A DNA stretch of 61,226 bases from Hyphomicrobiales bacterium (GCA_027024225.1 JALVSR010000137.1:1-61226); one strand, 5' to 3'; positions 11,794 through 22,200 are shown, counted from the first letter of the stretch. Numbers and translations are program-made. The notes: a model not told the origin generated them from the sequence alone.

Positions 11794-12453
11794 ATGAACA
11801 TCATCCTGTTCGGCCCGCCAGGTGCGGGCAAGGGTACCCAGGCGAAGCGTCTGGAAAAGAACCGCGGGCTCATTCAGCTCTCCACCGGCGACATGCTGCG
11901 CGCCGCCGTGGCCGCCGGCACCGAATATGGCAAGAAGGCCAAGGAGATCATGGAGCGTGGCGAGCTGGTGCCCGACGAGGTGGTCATCAACATCATCTCC
12001 GACCGCCTGGACGAGGACGACGTGAAAAACGCTCCGGGTGTCATCTTCGACGGCTTTCCGCGCACCGTGGCCCAGGCCGAGGCGCTGGACAAGATGCTGG
12101 CGGAAAAGGGCATGAAGCTCGATGCCGTCATCGTGCTGGACGTGGATGACGAGGCGCTGGTGGAACGCATCACCGGCCGCTTTACCTGTGCGAAGTGCGG
12201 CAAGGGCTACCACGAGAAGTTCGAGCGGCCGAAGGTCGAAGGCGTGTGTGACGAGTGCGGTTCCACCGAGTTCACCCGCCGGGCGGACGACAACGAGGAG
12301 ACCGTGCGCCAGCGGCTGGAAGCCTACCATGCCCAGACCGCGCCGTTGATCGAGTATTACGAAAAGGCCGGCATCGTGAAGAAGGTGGATGGCATGGCCG
12401 CCATTGACGAGGTCACGAAACAGATCGAGGAAGTGCTCGACCAGCTGGCCTGA
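11794..12453 (+). CDS. adk: Adenylate kinase, zinc-lid type
   Basis: Adenylate kinase (219 residues): ATP + AMP = 2 ADP, in the cytoplasm. The P-loop GPPGAGKGT occupies residues 7-15 and the AMP-site element [13 protein letters not shown] starts near 86. It is the long form. The lid carries four cysteines (C132, C135, C152, C155) as CAKC...CDEC, which predicts a structural zinc; E. coli Adk lacks these, while zinc-binding Adk is known from alphaproteobacteria such as Paracoccus. It lies 22 bp after secY, the common secY-adk arrangement. Confidence 0.98.
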   Translation: MNIILFGPPGAGKGTQAKRLEKNRGLIQLSTGDMLRAAVAAGTEYGKKAKEIMERGELVPDEVVINIISDRLDEDDVKNAPGVIFDGFPRTVAQAEALDKMLAEKGMKLDAVIVLDVDDEALVERITGRFTCAKCGKGYHEKFERPKVEGVCDECGSTEFTRRADDNEETVRQRLEAYHAQTAPLIEYYEKAGIVKKVDGMAAIDEVTKQIEEVLDQLA

Positions 12454-12826
12454 GGCCGGCACGGCATTGCATGCGGGGGCTGGACATGGAGCGGGCTCCG
12501 GCCCGGCGGGGGCGTGGCTCCTGTCCGGCCCCTTCACAACCAGACCGGCATGCATCATGCAGTGGATGCATGGCGGCGATGAAACAGGATGCCGGCAGTC
12601 CCGCAAATGCTTGACGAGGCGGCGCGTTCGGCGTAATGAAGGCCCACCATCGCAAGTCTCCGGCGGGAATCGCTGCACTGGCGCCAGCGGAATGCATGTT
12701 GGCGCATTTTTCGCGTTGTGCGCAGCATCGCGCCGGCAAGGCAGGCACGAGGCAGGTATCAACTGGCGGGACGGCCCGGTTCTTCGGCAGGGCAGGCCCG
12801 ATCTTGGCAAACGAGAGGCAGCAGCA
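12454..12826 (+). other. Intergenic gap adk-rpsM (373 bp)
   Basis: The longest gap inside the ribosomal cluster. Frames through it have no recognisable protein. It contains one plausible promoter (listed separately) and several GC-rich inverted repeats. It separates secY-adk from the alpha group. Confidence 0.6.
12611..12639 (+). promoter_or_regulatory. Candidate sigma-70 promoter for rpsM-rpsK-rpoA-rplQ
   Basis: TTGACG (12611-12616), a 17-bp spacer, then TAATGA (12634-12639). The -35 is excellent and preceded by GC as in many alphaproteobacterial promoters; the -10 is weak. It would give a leader of about 180 nt before rpsM. The position, in the one long gap of the ribosomal cluster, supports it. 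Confidence 0.4.
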
Positions 12827-13195
12827 GTGGCTCGTATCGCAGGTGTCAATATTCCGACCAACAAGCGTGTGGTCATCGCGTTGCAATACATTCATGGCAT
12901 TGGTCCAAAGTTTGCGCGCGACATCCTGGAAAAGGCCGGAATCGACGAAAACAAGCGGGTGCATGAGCTTTCCGAGCAGGAAATCATCCGCATTCGAGAG
13001 ATCATCGACCGGGATTACGTGGTGGAGGGCGATCTGCGCCGCCAAGTGGCCATGAACATCAAGCGGCTCATGGACCTGGGCTGTTATCGCGGTCTGCGCC
13101 ACCGTCGCGGGCTGCCCGTGCGCGGGCAGCGGACCAGCACCAATGCGCGCACGCGCAAGGGTCCCGCCAAGCCGATTGCCGGCAAGAAGAAATAA
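12827..13195 (+). CDS. rpsM: 30S ribosomal protein S13
   Basis: S13 (122 residues) lies in the 30S head and contacts P-site tRNA through its tail. The start is the GTG at 12827, read as [20 protein letters not shown], preceded at a good distance by GAGAGG (12813-12818); no ATG fits the family N-terminus. The helix-two-turn-helix region with [20 protein letters not shown] and the C-terminal [19 protein letters not shown] are diagnostic. First gene of the alpha group here. Confidence 0.97.
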   Translation: MARIAGVNIPTNKRVVIALQYIHGIGPKFARDILEKAGIDENKRVHELSEQEIIRIREIIDRDYVVEGDLRRQVAMNIKRLMDLGCYRGLRHRRGLPVRGQRTSTNARTRKGPAKPIAGKKK

Positions 13196-13261
13196 CGAAA
13201 CAACCAGCCGCCCTGCCATCTTCGGCGGCGGCGTGAAGTGACAAGGGGTTTGGGTTCAGTC

Positions 13262-13651
13262 ATGGCCAAGGCAGCTCTGAAGACGCGCAAGAAGGCCCGG
13301 CGGACAGTGCCGGAAGGGGTGGCGCACGTGAACGCCACCTTCAACAACACCATGGTGACCATTACCGATCCGCAGGGCAACACGCTTTGCTGGTCTTCCG
13401 CTGGCAAGATGGGCTTCAAGGGCTCGCGGAAGTCCACGCCCTACGCCGCCCAGCTGGCGGCCGAGGATGCCGCGAAATGCGCGCTGGAACATGGCATGAA
13501 AACCATCGAAGTGAATGTTTCCGGCCCCGGGTCGGGTCGCGAATCGGCGCTGCGGGCGTTGCAGGCGGCCGGTCTGCAGATTACCGTCATCCGTGACGTG
13601 ACGCCCATCCCGCACAATGGCTGCCGGCCGCGCAAGAAGCGCCGCGTCTGA
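13262..13651 (+). CDS. rpsK: 30S ribosomal protein S11
   Basis: S11 (129 residues) is on the 30S platform beside S7 and the E-site mRNA. I use the ATG at 13262 ([20 protein letters not shown]); an in-frame ATG at 13238 adds eight unrelated residues. Family elements are [19 protein letters not shown] and [19 protein letters not shown] at the end. Confidence 0.98.
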   Translation: MAKAALKTRKKARRTVPEGVAHVNATFNNTMVTITDPQGNTLCWSSAGKMGFKGSRKSTPYAAQLAAEDAAKCALEHGMKTIEVNVSGPGSGRESALRALQAAGLQITVIRDVTPIPHNGCRPRKKRRV

Positions 13652-13777
13652 GTCCCCTGGCGCCTTGGTGGCCGCCTGCGCTGCGGCCACGGATGGATAT
13701 TCGCTGGCGCCATCCCCAACTGATGGGGATGAAGGGCGCATGCGAGACGCGAAAGCAGGAATATTTCGAGGAAGACC

Positions 13778-14803
13778 ATGCAGCAGATCAATCAGAAGAA
13801 CTGGCAGGAGCTGATCAAGCCGACAAAGCTGGAGGTCACGCCCGGGCGCGATCCGGAGCGGGTGGCCACCATCGTCGCCGAGCCGCTGGAGCGGGGCTTT
13901 GGCATGACGCTGGGCAACGCCCTGCGCAGGGTTCTGCTCTCCTCGTTGCAGGGCGCGGCCGTTACCGCCATTCAGATCGACGGCGTGCTGCACGAGTTCT
14001 CTTCCATTCCGGGCGTGCGCGAAGACGTGACGGACATCGTGCTGAACGTGAAGGATATCGTTTTCCGCATGCACTCCGACACGCCGAAAAAGGTGCGCCT
14101 GCACAAGCAGGGGCCGGGCGTGGTGACGGCGGGCGACATCGAGGAAACGGCGGATGTGGAGGTGTTGAACAAGGATCACGTCATCTGCACTCTGGCCGAT
14201 GACGTGGAGCTGCGCATGGAGCTGACCGTTAGCACCGGCAAGGGCTATGTGCCGGCCGACCAGAATCGTCCGGCCGATGCGCCCATCGGCCTCATCCCGG
14301 TGGATTCGCTTTATTCGCCGGTGCGGCGTGTCTCCTACAAGGTGGAGAATACGCGCGAGGGGCAGGTATTGAACTATGACCGTCTCATCATGACGGTGGA
14401 AACCGATGGCTCCGTCACCCCTGAAGACGCCGTGGCCTATGCCGCCCGCATCCTGCAGGACCAGTTGCAGATCTTCATCAACTTCGAAGAGCCGGCGACG
14501 GAGGAAAAGGAAGAGAAGGAGCCGGAGCTGGCCTTCAACCCGGCATTGCTCAAGCGCGTGGACGAACTGGAGCTTTCCGTGCGCTCGGCCAACTGCCTGA
14601 AGAACGACAATATCGTCTATATCGGCGATCTCATTCAGAAAACCGAGGCCGAAATGCTGCGCACGCCGAACTTCGGCCGCAAGTCCTTGAACGAGATCAA
14701 GGAAGTGCTGGCGCAGATGGGTCTGCACCTGGGCATGGAAGTGCCAAACTGGCCGCCCGAGAACATCGAGGAACTGGCCAAGAAATACGAGAACAACTAC
14801 TGA
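13778..14803 (+). CDS. rpoA: RNA polymerase subunit alpha
   Basis: RpoA (341 residues), scaffold of RNA polymerase and contact for activators and UP elements. The N-terminal dimerisation domain (about 1-235) carries [20 protein letters not shown]. The C-terminal domain (about 255-325) carries [20 protein letters not shown] and [20 protein letters not shown], the DNA-binding helix-hairpin-helix region. An acidic Glu/Lys linker ([14 protein letters not shown]) joins them. It lies 126 bp after rpsK and 58 bp before rplQ. Confidence 0.99.
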   Translation: MQQINQKNWQELIKPTKLEVTPGRDPERVATIVAEPLERGFGMTLGNALRRVLLSSLQGAAVTAIQIDGVLHEFSSIPGVREDVTDIVLNVKDIVFRMHSDTPKKVRLHKQGPGVVTAGDIEETADVEVLNKDHVICTLADDVELRMELTVSTGKGYVPADQNRPADAPIGLIPVDSLYSPVRRVSYKVENTREGQVLNYDRLIMTVETDGSVTPEDAVAYAARILQDQLQIFINFEEPATEEKEEKEPELAFNPALLKRVDELELSVRSANCLKNDNIVYIGDLIQKTEAEMLRTPNFGRKSLNEIKEVLAQMGLHLGMEVPNWPPENIEELAKKYENNY

Positions 14804-14861
14804 GGTTTTCAGGTTTCCGGCGCTGGCCGTCCGGGAGCCGACGGAACAGGGGATCAGGATC

Positions 14862-15326
14862 ATGCGTCATCGCAAGCGCAAGGGGCGGCTGAACCGCACC
14901 GCCGAACACCGCAAGGCGCTGTTTGCCAACATGGCTGCGGCGCTCATCGAGCATGAGCAGATCGTAACCACGCTGCCCAAGGCCAAGGCTCTGCGCAGCG
15001 TCATGGACAAGCTCATTACCCTCGCCAAGAAGGGACAGACCGAGGACAAGGCCAAGCGCCTGCATTATTATCGGTTGGCCATTTCACGCCTGCAGAACAA
15101 GAAGGACGTGGCGAAAAAGCTGTTCGACGTTCTGGGGCCGCGTTATGCCGAGCGTCCGGGTGGCTACACCCGCGTACTGAAGGCCGGTTTCCGCTATGGC
15201 GACAACGCGCCCATGGCCGTGATCGAGCTGGTGGATCGCGATCCGGAGGCCAAGGGTGCGAAGGACCGCGCCCGCATGGCCAGGGAACAGGCAGAGGAAG
15301 GCGAAGCGGAAGCTGCCGCCGGCTGA
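14862..15326 (+). CDS. rplQ: 50S ribosomal protein L17
   Basis: L17 (154 residues) sits near the tunnel exit. It begins [20 protein letters not shown] with the usual RHR-x-LNR pattern, and [20 protein letters not shown] closes the conserved core. An Ala/Glu/Arg-rich extension of roughly 30 residues follows. It is the last gene of the ribosomal cluster and is followed by a clear terminator. Confidence 0.98.
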   Translation: MRHRKRKGRLNRTAEHRKALFANMAAALIEHEQIVTTLPKAKALRSVMDKLITLAKKGQTEDKAKRLHYYRLAISRLQNKKDVAKKLFDVLGPRYAERPGGYTRVLKAGFRYGDNAPMAVIELVDRDPEAKGAKDRARMAREQAEEGEAEAAAG

Positions 15327-15381
15327 ACCCTCTGGGCTTGTCAAACGCCTCAACTTTTCGAGGTTTGCTGCAATTCATTTG

Positions 15382-15416
15382 CCGGGCTGGCCTTTTTGGC
15401 CAGCCCGGTTCTTTTT
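15382..15416 (+). terminator. Rho-independent terminator after rplQ
   Basis: A perfect 11-bp stem (CCGGGCTGGCC / GGCCAGCCCGG) with a TTTTT loop, followed by TTCTTTTT. It ends the long ribosomal protein transcript, 56 bp after the rplQ stop. Confidence 0.9.
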
Positions 15417-15638
15417 GCCCGGGAAAAGTGTGCATTGCATTGAAATTGCGTTTTTCATGCCTCCGTTATGGAAATGGATGAGTCGGGAAAGTCGTGGGAT
15501 CAGCTGAAGCGGCTGGGCGAGGTGGGGGCAGTGGCGTGTCGTAGGCGAGCCTTCAGTTGGCGTCGCATCTGGAGCATGGCGCGCTCTTCAGATTTCAGGC
15601 GGGCGTTTGCGGACGCCCCGGTGTAGGAAAGAACGCTG

Positions 15639-15916
15639 ATGGAAAGGGGATATGGCGCGGTGACGCGGAAAAGGCCCGGCACTTTGCTGCTCGTGCCGTC
15701 GTTGCTACGGGAAAAGGGGCTGGACGACATGCTTGTGCGCGCGGCGGCGCTGGGGCTTCGTTTCTGCACGGTGGACATTCTGGTGCGTGGTGAGGCCTTG
15801 CAGGTGCTGGAGGCCTACGCCAACGTCAGCTTGTTCGTGTCGCGGCGGCGCTGGGCCGCGAGGCCGTGTTGCGCGTTTACGAGAAGCCGCTTGCGCGGGA
15901 TTTAGAGACTGGATGA
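15639..15916 (+). pseudogene. Frameshifted remnant resembling an ATP-grasp ligase C-terminus
   Basis: One frame reads ALGLRFCTVDILVRGEALQV then LEAYANVSLFVS. A second frame, entered around 15843, continues ALGREAVLRVYEKPLARDLE and stops at 15914-15916. Joined, this resembles the end of RimK-like ATP-grasp proteins, where a G-x-D-x-hydrophobic strand precedes a (V/L)LE-x-N-x metal-binding strand and a final helix. The N-terminal two thirds are absent, a TAG lies in frame just upstream, and Tyr replaces the residue next to the usual Asn. I infer a decayed gene. A short unrelated protein ending in the first frame at 15905 cannot be excluded. Confidence 0.4.
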
Positions 15917-16057
15917 AAAACGGCGACGTTCGTGGCAGGTGCGATCGTTCGCCCGTGCACAACACCTGCGCGCGCGGGTTGCATGGTGATGCCGAATCCC
16001 GGAAAATGCGTCATGCATCGAGGATTCCCACCCATTCCACCACCGCGAGCGCTGGTC

Positions 16058-17791
16058 ATGGCGACGGATTATCTGGAACTCAACAGTGCGGTTCTGAATA
16101 AGTTGGCTGAGGAAGATCCAGTCAAGCACCGCAGCCTCAAGCGCTACTTGGAATGCCAAAACATTTATGTGGAAAAACTGGACAAGGGTGATGATGAAGA
16201 AAAGGCTTGGCAGAGCGCTGCCAATCATTGGAATGCATGGGCAAATGAGTTAGTTGAATTTAAAAAGAACCTGATTGATTCTGGAAAATGGAACGCAGGC
16301 AAATGCCCAATAACAGGAGAATTTTTAGGCTTCAACAGAGAAACAAGGAACTGGATGTCAACAGCGATCTGTGTATTTAGAGGTTTGAGGTTCTATATTG
16401 ATGAAGATAGTGCATATGATGAAACAAAATATAATGTCATTATAAAAGATATTCTCTTTAGAGAATTTGACTTCCCGGGGATTGTAGATTTTGAGTTCTC
16501 AGAGTTCCATGGGTATTGCAGCTTTTCCAATAGCACGTTTTTTAATCTGTCAAAATTTGATGGAGTATCATTTAATAAGATTTCCAACTTTGAAAATGCA
16601 ACTTTCAAAAATGATACTCGGTTTGTGGATGCTCTGTTTTCGCATACTAGCTTCAAAGGGGCAGTTTTTGAGTGTGATGCAATTTTTCATCATTCAATAT
16701 TTCAAGATTTTGCAAGTTTCGAAGATATTTATTGTTTTGGTGCAATAGATTTTAGATCTGCCAAATTTGAAAAATTGTTGAGATTTTCAGGATCAACTTT
16801 TGTTGGAAAGGCGACTTTTCGAGATGTACGATTTATTGGGGATTCATTTTTCAATGATTCAAAATTTATTTCCTTGGCAGATTTTTATCTGTCGGAATTT
16901 GAAAAGCCTGTTTCCTTCAGGTATTGTCATTTTAGTGGTATCGCAATATTTTCATCAATTGGCAGCAAGAAGGGGTTTGATCTTTCTGATACTTGGTTTA
17001 AAAAAATACCTGATTTTGATGAAGTCAATTTTCATGCACCACCTGCATTGGATGCGATGCACATAGAGGATCAACTAACAGCTAAGACGGAAGGGCATTT
17101 TTTCAGGTTCAAGCATGTGCCCAATCCCAAACAGAACGCCAAGAAAATATCTCGCACTTTCCGTATGCTGGGTAATATCGCACACCAGCAGCGCGATTGG
17201 CTAAATGAAATGGAATTCTTCGCGCAGGAGACCCGTAGTCGTCGCTTTGGCGAGGATTTTCCCTTCGGCGAATGGCGTGGATTGAGAGGGCTGTTATGGC
17301 GCGTTTCCCGCTTATGTTTTTCCCGCTTATGTTCTCGTTATGGGAGATGGGGCGCTCGAAGGATAGGATTGTGGCTGCGCAGAAAGGTCCGAGAGTGCGA
17401 CAATTGTGGTCCTCATGCGGGGCGCTTCTGGTTCGGGCTGATTTATGAGAAGGTTTCCGATTTCGGGCGCAGCTTCGCCCGGCCCATTGTCGGCTGGGTG
17501 GCGTCCGTGCTGGCGTTTGCGCTCTATTATTTCCTCACCGCCGTGGGTGGCGGCTTCGGTGATGCGCTCATGCTCTCCATCCGCGAGGGGCTGGTCGTTT
17601 CCGGCCTGTTGCGCACCGGCCACCTGCAGACCCTGCTCAAGCACCTTTATGGCTTGCCGGACGAGAACGGGCACATCGTCGTCGAACTCTCCAACTGGAT
17701 TGCCGGGGCGATGATGTTGCAAACGCTTGTTTCCGCCTTCTTCCTGTTTCTCTTTTTCCTCGCCGTGCGCAATCACTTTCGCATTCGGTAG
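16058..17791 (+). CDS. Pentapeptide-repeat protein with C-terminal membrane anchor
   Basis: A 577-residue protein of unknown function. An N-terminal soluble part (about 1-125) is followed by some 25 tandem repeats with Phe every five or six residues (for example FENATFKNDTRFVDALFSHT), forming a right-handed quadrilateral beta helix as in Pentapeptide_3 proteins. A basic linker leads to two hydrophobic segments, VGWVASVLAFALYYFLTA and the final LQTLVSAFFLFLFFLAVRNH. Such tails occur in other pentapeptide proteins of alphaproteobacteria, where they look like a two-helix pore or anchor. Codons 1-360 are far richer in A+T than all neighbours and the last 120 codons are not, so the gene is a mosaic and probably acquired. 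ATG 16058 is the first that suits the fold; 16013 is an alternative. Confidence 0.85.
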   Translation: MATDYLELNSAVLNKLAEEDPVKHRSLKRYLECQNIYVEKLDKGDDEEKAWQSAANHWNAWANELVEFKKNLIDSGKWNAGKCPITGEFLGFNRETRNWMSTAICVFRGLRFYIDEDSAYDETKYNVIIKDILFREFDFPGIVDFEFSEFHGYCSFSNSTFFNLSKFDGVSFNKISNFENATFKNDTRFVDALFSHTSFKGAVFECDAIFHHSIFQDFASFEDIYCFGAIDFRSAKFEKLLRFSGSTFVGKATFRDVRFIGDSFFNDSKFISLADFYLSEFEKPVSFRYCHFSGIAIFSSIGSKKGFDLSDTWFKKIPDFDEVNFHAPPALDAMHIEDQLTAKTEGHFFRFKHVPNPKQNAKKISRTFRMLGNIAHQQRDWLNEMEFFAQETRSRRFGEDFPFGEWRGLRGLLWRVSRLCFSRLCSRYGRWGARRIGLWLRRKVRECDNCGPHAGRFWFGLIYEKVSDFGRSFARPIVGWVASVLAFALYYFLTAVGGGFGDALMLSIREGLVVSGLLRTGHLQTLLKHLYGLPDENGHIVVELSNWIAGAMMLQTLVSAFFLFLFFLAVRNHFRIR

Positions 17792-17858
17792 GCGCATTCC
17801 CACGATTGCCGGAACGGTCTGGCGGGGTATTCTGTGCACATGGATGGTTGGGGTTGGT

Positions 17859-17915
17859 GGCGGGATTGCCAATCCCGCCGAAACATTCCGGAAGGGGTTG
17901 CAAACCCCCTTCCGG
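17859..17915. repeat. Tandem pair of hairpins
   Basis: First hairpin: arms GGCGGGATTG (17859-17868) and CAATCCCGCC (17870-17879), perfect and separated by a single C. Second: CCGGAAGGGG (17888-17897) and CCCCCTTCCGG (17905-17915), one unpaired C. The two differ in sequence but share architecture with repetitive extragenic palindromes. The T-poor context argues against simple intrinsic termination. Confidence 0.6.
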
Positions 17916-17938
17916 CGGTTGGGCTTTCCCTTCTTGTC

Positions 17939-17960
17939 ATGCCCGGGCTTGTCCCGGCAT
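17939..17960. repeat. REP-like hairpin
   Basis: ATGCCCGGG, a short loop, then CCCGGCAT. This matches the type of palindrome written GTCATGCCCGGG...CCGGGCATCC that is dispersed through many alphaproteobacterial genomes. Confidence 0.55.
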
Positions 17961-18185
17961 CCGGAGCCACTTGCTTCGGAGGCTATGGTTGCGATTTGCG
18001 CGGTGCCCAAGGCGGAGATGAAAAGGAACAACCAGAAGGGGGCAAAACACCACGGTAGCCATCACAGGAGCGGACCGGTTTCAGGCATGTCCGCATGTGT
18101 GCCTTGCCCTGGATTGAATGACGTGGGAGAGGGCGTGCCGACGAGAAGTAGGCCAGGGCGCTCGCCCGGGAGCACGCCGCACAAG

Positions 18186-18205
18186 ATTCCGGCTTTCGCC
18201 GGAAT
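18186..18205. repeat. REP-like hairpin ATTCCGGC...GCCGGAAT
   Basis: ATTCCGGC and GCCGGAAT are perfect arms around TTTC, followed by GACGAG. This is a widespread extragenic palindrome type in Proteobacteria. Confidence 0.6.
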
Positions 18206-18271
18206 GACGAGTTAGTGAAAGGAGGGATGGAGCAAGAAGGTGGGATGAAGCCATCTGCCCCCTGCCTAATG

Positions 18272-18303
18272 AAAAACGCCCGCAGGCGAGGAGCCCGCGG
18301 GCG
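18272..18303 (-). terminator. Rho-independent terminator after glnA
   Basis: Read leftward: an 11-bp stem CGCCCGCGGGC / GCCTGCGGGCG (one G-U pair) with loop TCCTC, followed by TTTTT. It lies 41 bp past the glnA stop. Confidence 0.9.
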
Positions 18304-18343
18304 CATTCGTTGGCGTTCGTGCAATTCGCCCGAGAAAGGCGGA

Positions 18344-19756
18344 TTACACGGAGTAGTACATGTCGAACTCCACCGGGTGCGGCATATGCTCGAAGCGGAT
18401 GACCTCCTCCCACTTCAGCTCCAGGTAGGCCTCGATCTGGTCCTTGGTGAAGACGCCGCCGGCCAGCAGGAACTCGTGATCTTCCTCCAGGCTGTTCAGC
18501 GCCTCACGCAAGCTGCCGCTCACCGTCGGGATGGCCTTGGCCTCCTCCGGGGGCAGATCGTAGAGGTCCTTGTCCATGGCCTCACCCGGGTCGATCTTGT
18601 TGAGAATGCCGTCCAGGCCCGCCATCAGCATGGCCGTGAAGGCGAAATAGGGGTTTGCCGACGGGTCGGGGAAGCGGATCTCGATGCGCTTGGCGTTCGG
18701 CGAGGGCACGTGCGGGATGCGGCACGAGGCCGAACGGTTGCGCGCCGAGTAGGCCAGCATCACCGGCGCTTCGTAACCCGGCACCAGCCGCTTGTAGGAG
18801 TTGGTGGTGGGGTTGGTGAAGGCATTGATGGCCTTCGCGTGCTTCAGGATGCCGCCGATGTAATACAGGCACTCCTTGGACAGGCCGGCGTATTCATTGC
18901 CAGCGAACAGCGGCTTGCCGTCCTTCCAGATGGACTGGTGCACGTGCATGCCGGTGCCGTTGTCGCCGAACACGGGCTTGGGCATGAAGGTGGCCGTCTT
19001 GCCATAGGCCTGCGCCACGTTGTGCACCACGTACTTGTAAAGCTGCAGCTTGTCGGCGATGCGCACCAGACGGTCGAACTTGATGCCCAGCTCGTGCTGC
19101 GCCGCGCCCACCTCGTGGTGGTGCTTCTCGGGCTCCAGACCCAGGTCACGCATCACCGAGACCATCTCCGAGCGGATGTCCTGGGCCGAATCCACCGGGT
19201 TGATGGGGAAGTAGCCGCCCTTGGTGCGCGGGCGGTGGCCCATGTTGCCGGTCTCGTATTCCGCGCCGGTGTTCTTGGGCAGCTCCACGTCATCCAGGTG
19301 GAAGAAGCAGTCATAGGGCTCGGCGGCGAAGCGCACGTCGTCGAACATGAAGAACTCCGCCTCCGGGCCGAAGTAGGCGGTATCGCCCACGCCGGACTGC
19401 TTGAGATAGGCCTCGGCCTTTTTGGCGGTGCCGCGCGGATCGCGGTCATAGGGTTCGCCGGTGTCCGGCTCCAGGATGTCGCACATGATGCCCAGCGTCG
19501 GCTGCGCGTAGAACGGATCGATGTGCGCGCTTTCCGGGTCCGGCATCAGCACCATGTCGGATTCGTTGATGGCCTTCCAACCGGCGATGGACGAGCCGTC
19601 GAACATCACGCCGTCGGCCAGCGCGTCCTCGCCGAACTGGCTGGCGTCCAGCGTCAAGTGCTGCATCTTGCCCCGCGGATCGGCGAAACGCAGATCCACG
19701 AACTTGATATCGTTGTCCTTGATCATCTTCAGGACGGATTCGGCATCGTTTGCCAT
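18344..19756 (-). CDS. glnA: Glutamine synthetase, type I
   Basis: GlnA (470 residues) makes glutamine from glutamate, ammonia and ATP in a cytoplasmic dodecamer. Visible signatures are [12 protein letters not shown] near residue 50, [12 protein letters not shown] with metal-binding Glu residues, and a KLVPGYEAP-type stretch ([20 protein letters not shown]). The adenylylation tyrosine is present in DLYDLPPEE at about residue 399, so GlnE-type covalent control is expected. It follows glnB by 79 bp in the same direction, forming glnBA, so the sigma-54 promoter upstream of glnB should drive both. Confidence 0.99.
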   Translation of the reverse strand: MANDAESVLKMIKDNDIKFVDLRFADPRGKMQHLTLDASQFGEDALADGVMFDGSSIAGWKAINESDMVLMPDPESAHIDPFYAQPTLGIMCDILEPDTGEPYDRDPRGTAKKAEAYLKQSGVGDTAYFGPEAEFFMFDDVRFAAEPYDCFFHLDDVELPKNTGAEYETGNMGHRPRTKGGYFPINPVDSAQDIRSEMVSVMRDLGLEPEKHHHEVGAAQHELGIKFDRLVRIADKLQLYKYVVHNVAQAYGKTATFMPKPVFGDNGTGMHVHQSIWKDGKPLFAGNEYAGLSKECLYYIGGILKHAKAINAFTNPTTNSYKRLVPGYEAPVMLAYSARNRSASCRIPHVPSPNAKRIEIRFPDPSANPYFAFTAMLMAGLDGILNKIDPGEAMDKDLYDLPPEEAKAIPTVSGSLREALNSLEEDHEFLLAGGVFTKDQIEAYLELKWEEVIRFEHMPHPVEFDMYYSV

Positions 19757-19835
19757 GACGTCTCCCTCGTGTTGCTGTTGGTTGAACTTGATGAACCCTC
19801 ACGAACCGGGCATGAAATCAAAAGATGGCTGGCGT

Positions 19836-20509
<674 letters not shown>

Positions 20510-22123
20510 ATGACGAGAAGTGCTGCGAATGGCGTGGCCGTGGAGCTGCTTGGCGAAGGGCTGGAGGTGCTGGACATCGCCGGAATGCGCGCAGCCGATG
20601 AATGGGCCATGGAATTCGGCGTGGCCGGCAGGGCGCTGATGGAGCACGCCGGCGCCGCTGTGGCCACTGCGGCGCTGGAGATGCTGGAAAAACGCGGGCG
20701 TGGCCGCCGCGTGCTGGTGCTGGCGGGGCCAGGCAACAACGGCGGCGATGGCTTCGTTGCCGCGCGCATCCTGAAGGGCAGGGGATGCGACGTGAAAGTG
20801 GCTCTGCTGGGGGCGCGGGAGGATCTAGGGGGCGACGCCGCCTGGGCCGCCGGGGAGTGGGACGGCGAGCTGTTGTCCGTCGAATCCCTCGTCGATGCGC
20901 GAGAGGCCGCCTTTCACGCCTTCGATCTCATTATCGACGCCCTCTTCGGCGCCGGGCTGCGCGGGCCGCTGGACGGCGCGGCAGCGGCTGTGGCGGCCCT
21001 GCTGACGCGCGCGCGCAGGCACGGTGAAGTGAGCGTGCTGGCGGTGGACGTGCCTTCCGGCATTCATGGCGACACCGGCAAGCCACCGGAGGGTGGGATG
21101 GCGATCGCGGCCGACATGACCGTGACCTTTTTCCGCAAGAAGCCGGCGCACCTTCTGTATCCGGGGCGTGACCTCTGCGGCGAGGTGCGGGTGGCCGAGA
21201 TCGGCATACCGGAGCGGGTGTTCGCCGACGCCGGCATCACGCCGGCCGCCTTCGAGAACGCGCCCTCGCTGTGGCGGGCGGCGCTGCCGGCGCTCAGCCG
21301 CGGCACGCACAAGTACCAGCGCGGCTCGCTGATGGTGCTCTCCGGCGACGCCCTGCACACCGGCGCCTCGCGGTTGGCGGCCTTGGCGGGTTTTCGCGCC
21401 GGTGCGGGCGCGGTGACGCTGGCGGGCAGCTGCGAGGCGCTGGCGGCGCAGGCCGCGCACATGACCGAAGTGATGCTGCAGCCGGTGGACAATGCGCCGG
21501 AGCTGGTGGACGCGGTGTCATTGAAGCATGTCAGCGCCGTGCTCATAGGTCCCGCCGCGGGCGTGAACGAGGTGGTGCGCGACATGACGCTGGCGGTGCT
21601 GGAGCATGTCCGCCGTCTGCCGGTGGTGCTGGACGCGGACGTGTTCAGCATCTTTCAGGCCGATCCCGAGGTTTTGTTCCAGGCCATCGGCAAACGCCGT
21701 GCGCCGGTGGTGCTGACCCCGCACGAGGGAGAATTCGCGCGCCTGTTCCCGGACCTCGCCTATGATCACGAGGGCACGGCGAGCAAGCTCGAGCGGGTGA
21801 AGGAGGCGGCGAGGCGTGCGGGCTGCGTGGTGTTGCTGAAAGGGCCTGACACGGTGATTGCCGATGCGAAGGGCAGGGCGGTGATGGAGGCGGGCAGCCC
21901 GCCGTGGCTGGCCACCGCCGGGGCGGGCGACGTATTGGCGGGCATCATCGCTGGCCTGCTGTCGCAGAAGATGCCGGCGCTGGCCGCGGCGGCGGCCGCC
22001 GCGCATATCCACGCCCAGGCCGCCTGGCGCGCCGGCCCGGCGATGACGGCGGGCGATCTGCTGGCGCACGTGGGCGAATTGCGCGCCGAGCTGGGCGGAG
22101 AGGAGGCGCGCTGGCGCGATTGA
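20510..22123 (+). CDS. nnr: Bifunctional NAD(P)H-hydrate epimerase / dehydratase
   Basis: Nnr (537 residues) repairs damaged NADH and NADPH: an N-terminal epimerase interconverts R and S hydrates and a C-terminal ADP-dependent dehydratase restores the cofactor. The epimerase domain (about 20-215) holds GRALMEHAGAAVA and the loop GPGNNGGDGFVAARIL. The dehydratase domain (about 240-530) has the ribokinase-like fold with LTPHEGEFARLFP, LLKGPDTVIADAKG and the catalytic TAGAGDVLAGIIAGLL. ATG 20510 follows AGGGGGG; 20483 is a longer alternative. It converges on the NAD biosynthesis cluster. Confidence 0.96.
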   Translation: MTRSAANGVAVELLGEGLEVLDIAGMRAADEWAMEFGVAGRALMEHAGAAVATAALEMLEKRGRGRRVLVLAGPGNNGGDGFVAARILKGRGCDVKVALLGAREDLGGDAAWAAGEWDGELLSVESLVDAREAAFHAFDLIIDALFGAGLRGPLDGAAAAVAALLTRARRHGEVSVLAVDVPSGIHGDTGKPPEGGMAIAADMTVTFFRKKPAHLLYPGRDLCGEVRVAEIGIPERVFADAGITPAAFENAPSLWRAALPALSRGTHKYQRGSLMVLSGDALHTGASRLAALAGFRAGAGAVTLAGSCEALAAQAAHMTEVMLQPVDNAPELVDAVSLKHVSAVLIGPAAGVNEVVRDMTLAVLEHVRRLPVVLDADVFSIFQADPEVLFQAIGKRRAPVVLTPHEGEFARLFPDLAYDHEGTASKLERVKEAARRAGCVVLLKGPDTVIADAKGRAVMEAGSPPWLATAGAGDVLAGIIAGLLSQKMPALAAAAAAAHIHAQAAWRAGPAMTAGDLLAHVGELRAELGGEEARWRD

Positions 22124-22200
22124 GCGGTATTGCCGCGGCGGACCGGCGCGGACGACAAGGGGCGGATGGTGATGGGGCAATCGCCTTCGTCCCGATCTCC

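Larger units (their letters stand above)
17792..18271. other. Gene-free stretch with extragenic palindromes
   Basis: No frame here gives a recognisable protein. The sequence holds four hairpin elements (listed separately), possibly serving as the terminator of the pentapeptide gene and as dispersed repeats. A leftward frame from 18031 has a hydrophobic start but runs antisense into the pentapeptide gene, so I do not call it. Confidence 0.6.

Noticed and set aside
17327-18031. A leftward frame beginning with a hydrophobic signal-like stretch
   Set aside because: It runs antisense through the end of the pentapeptide gene and through palindromes; no ribosome-binding site.
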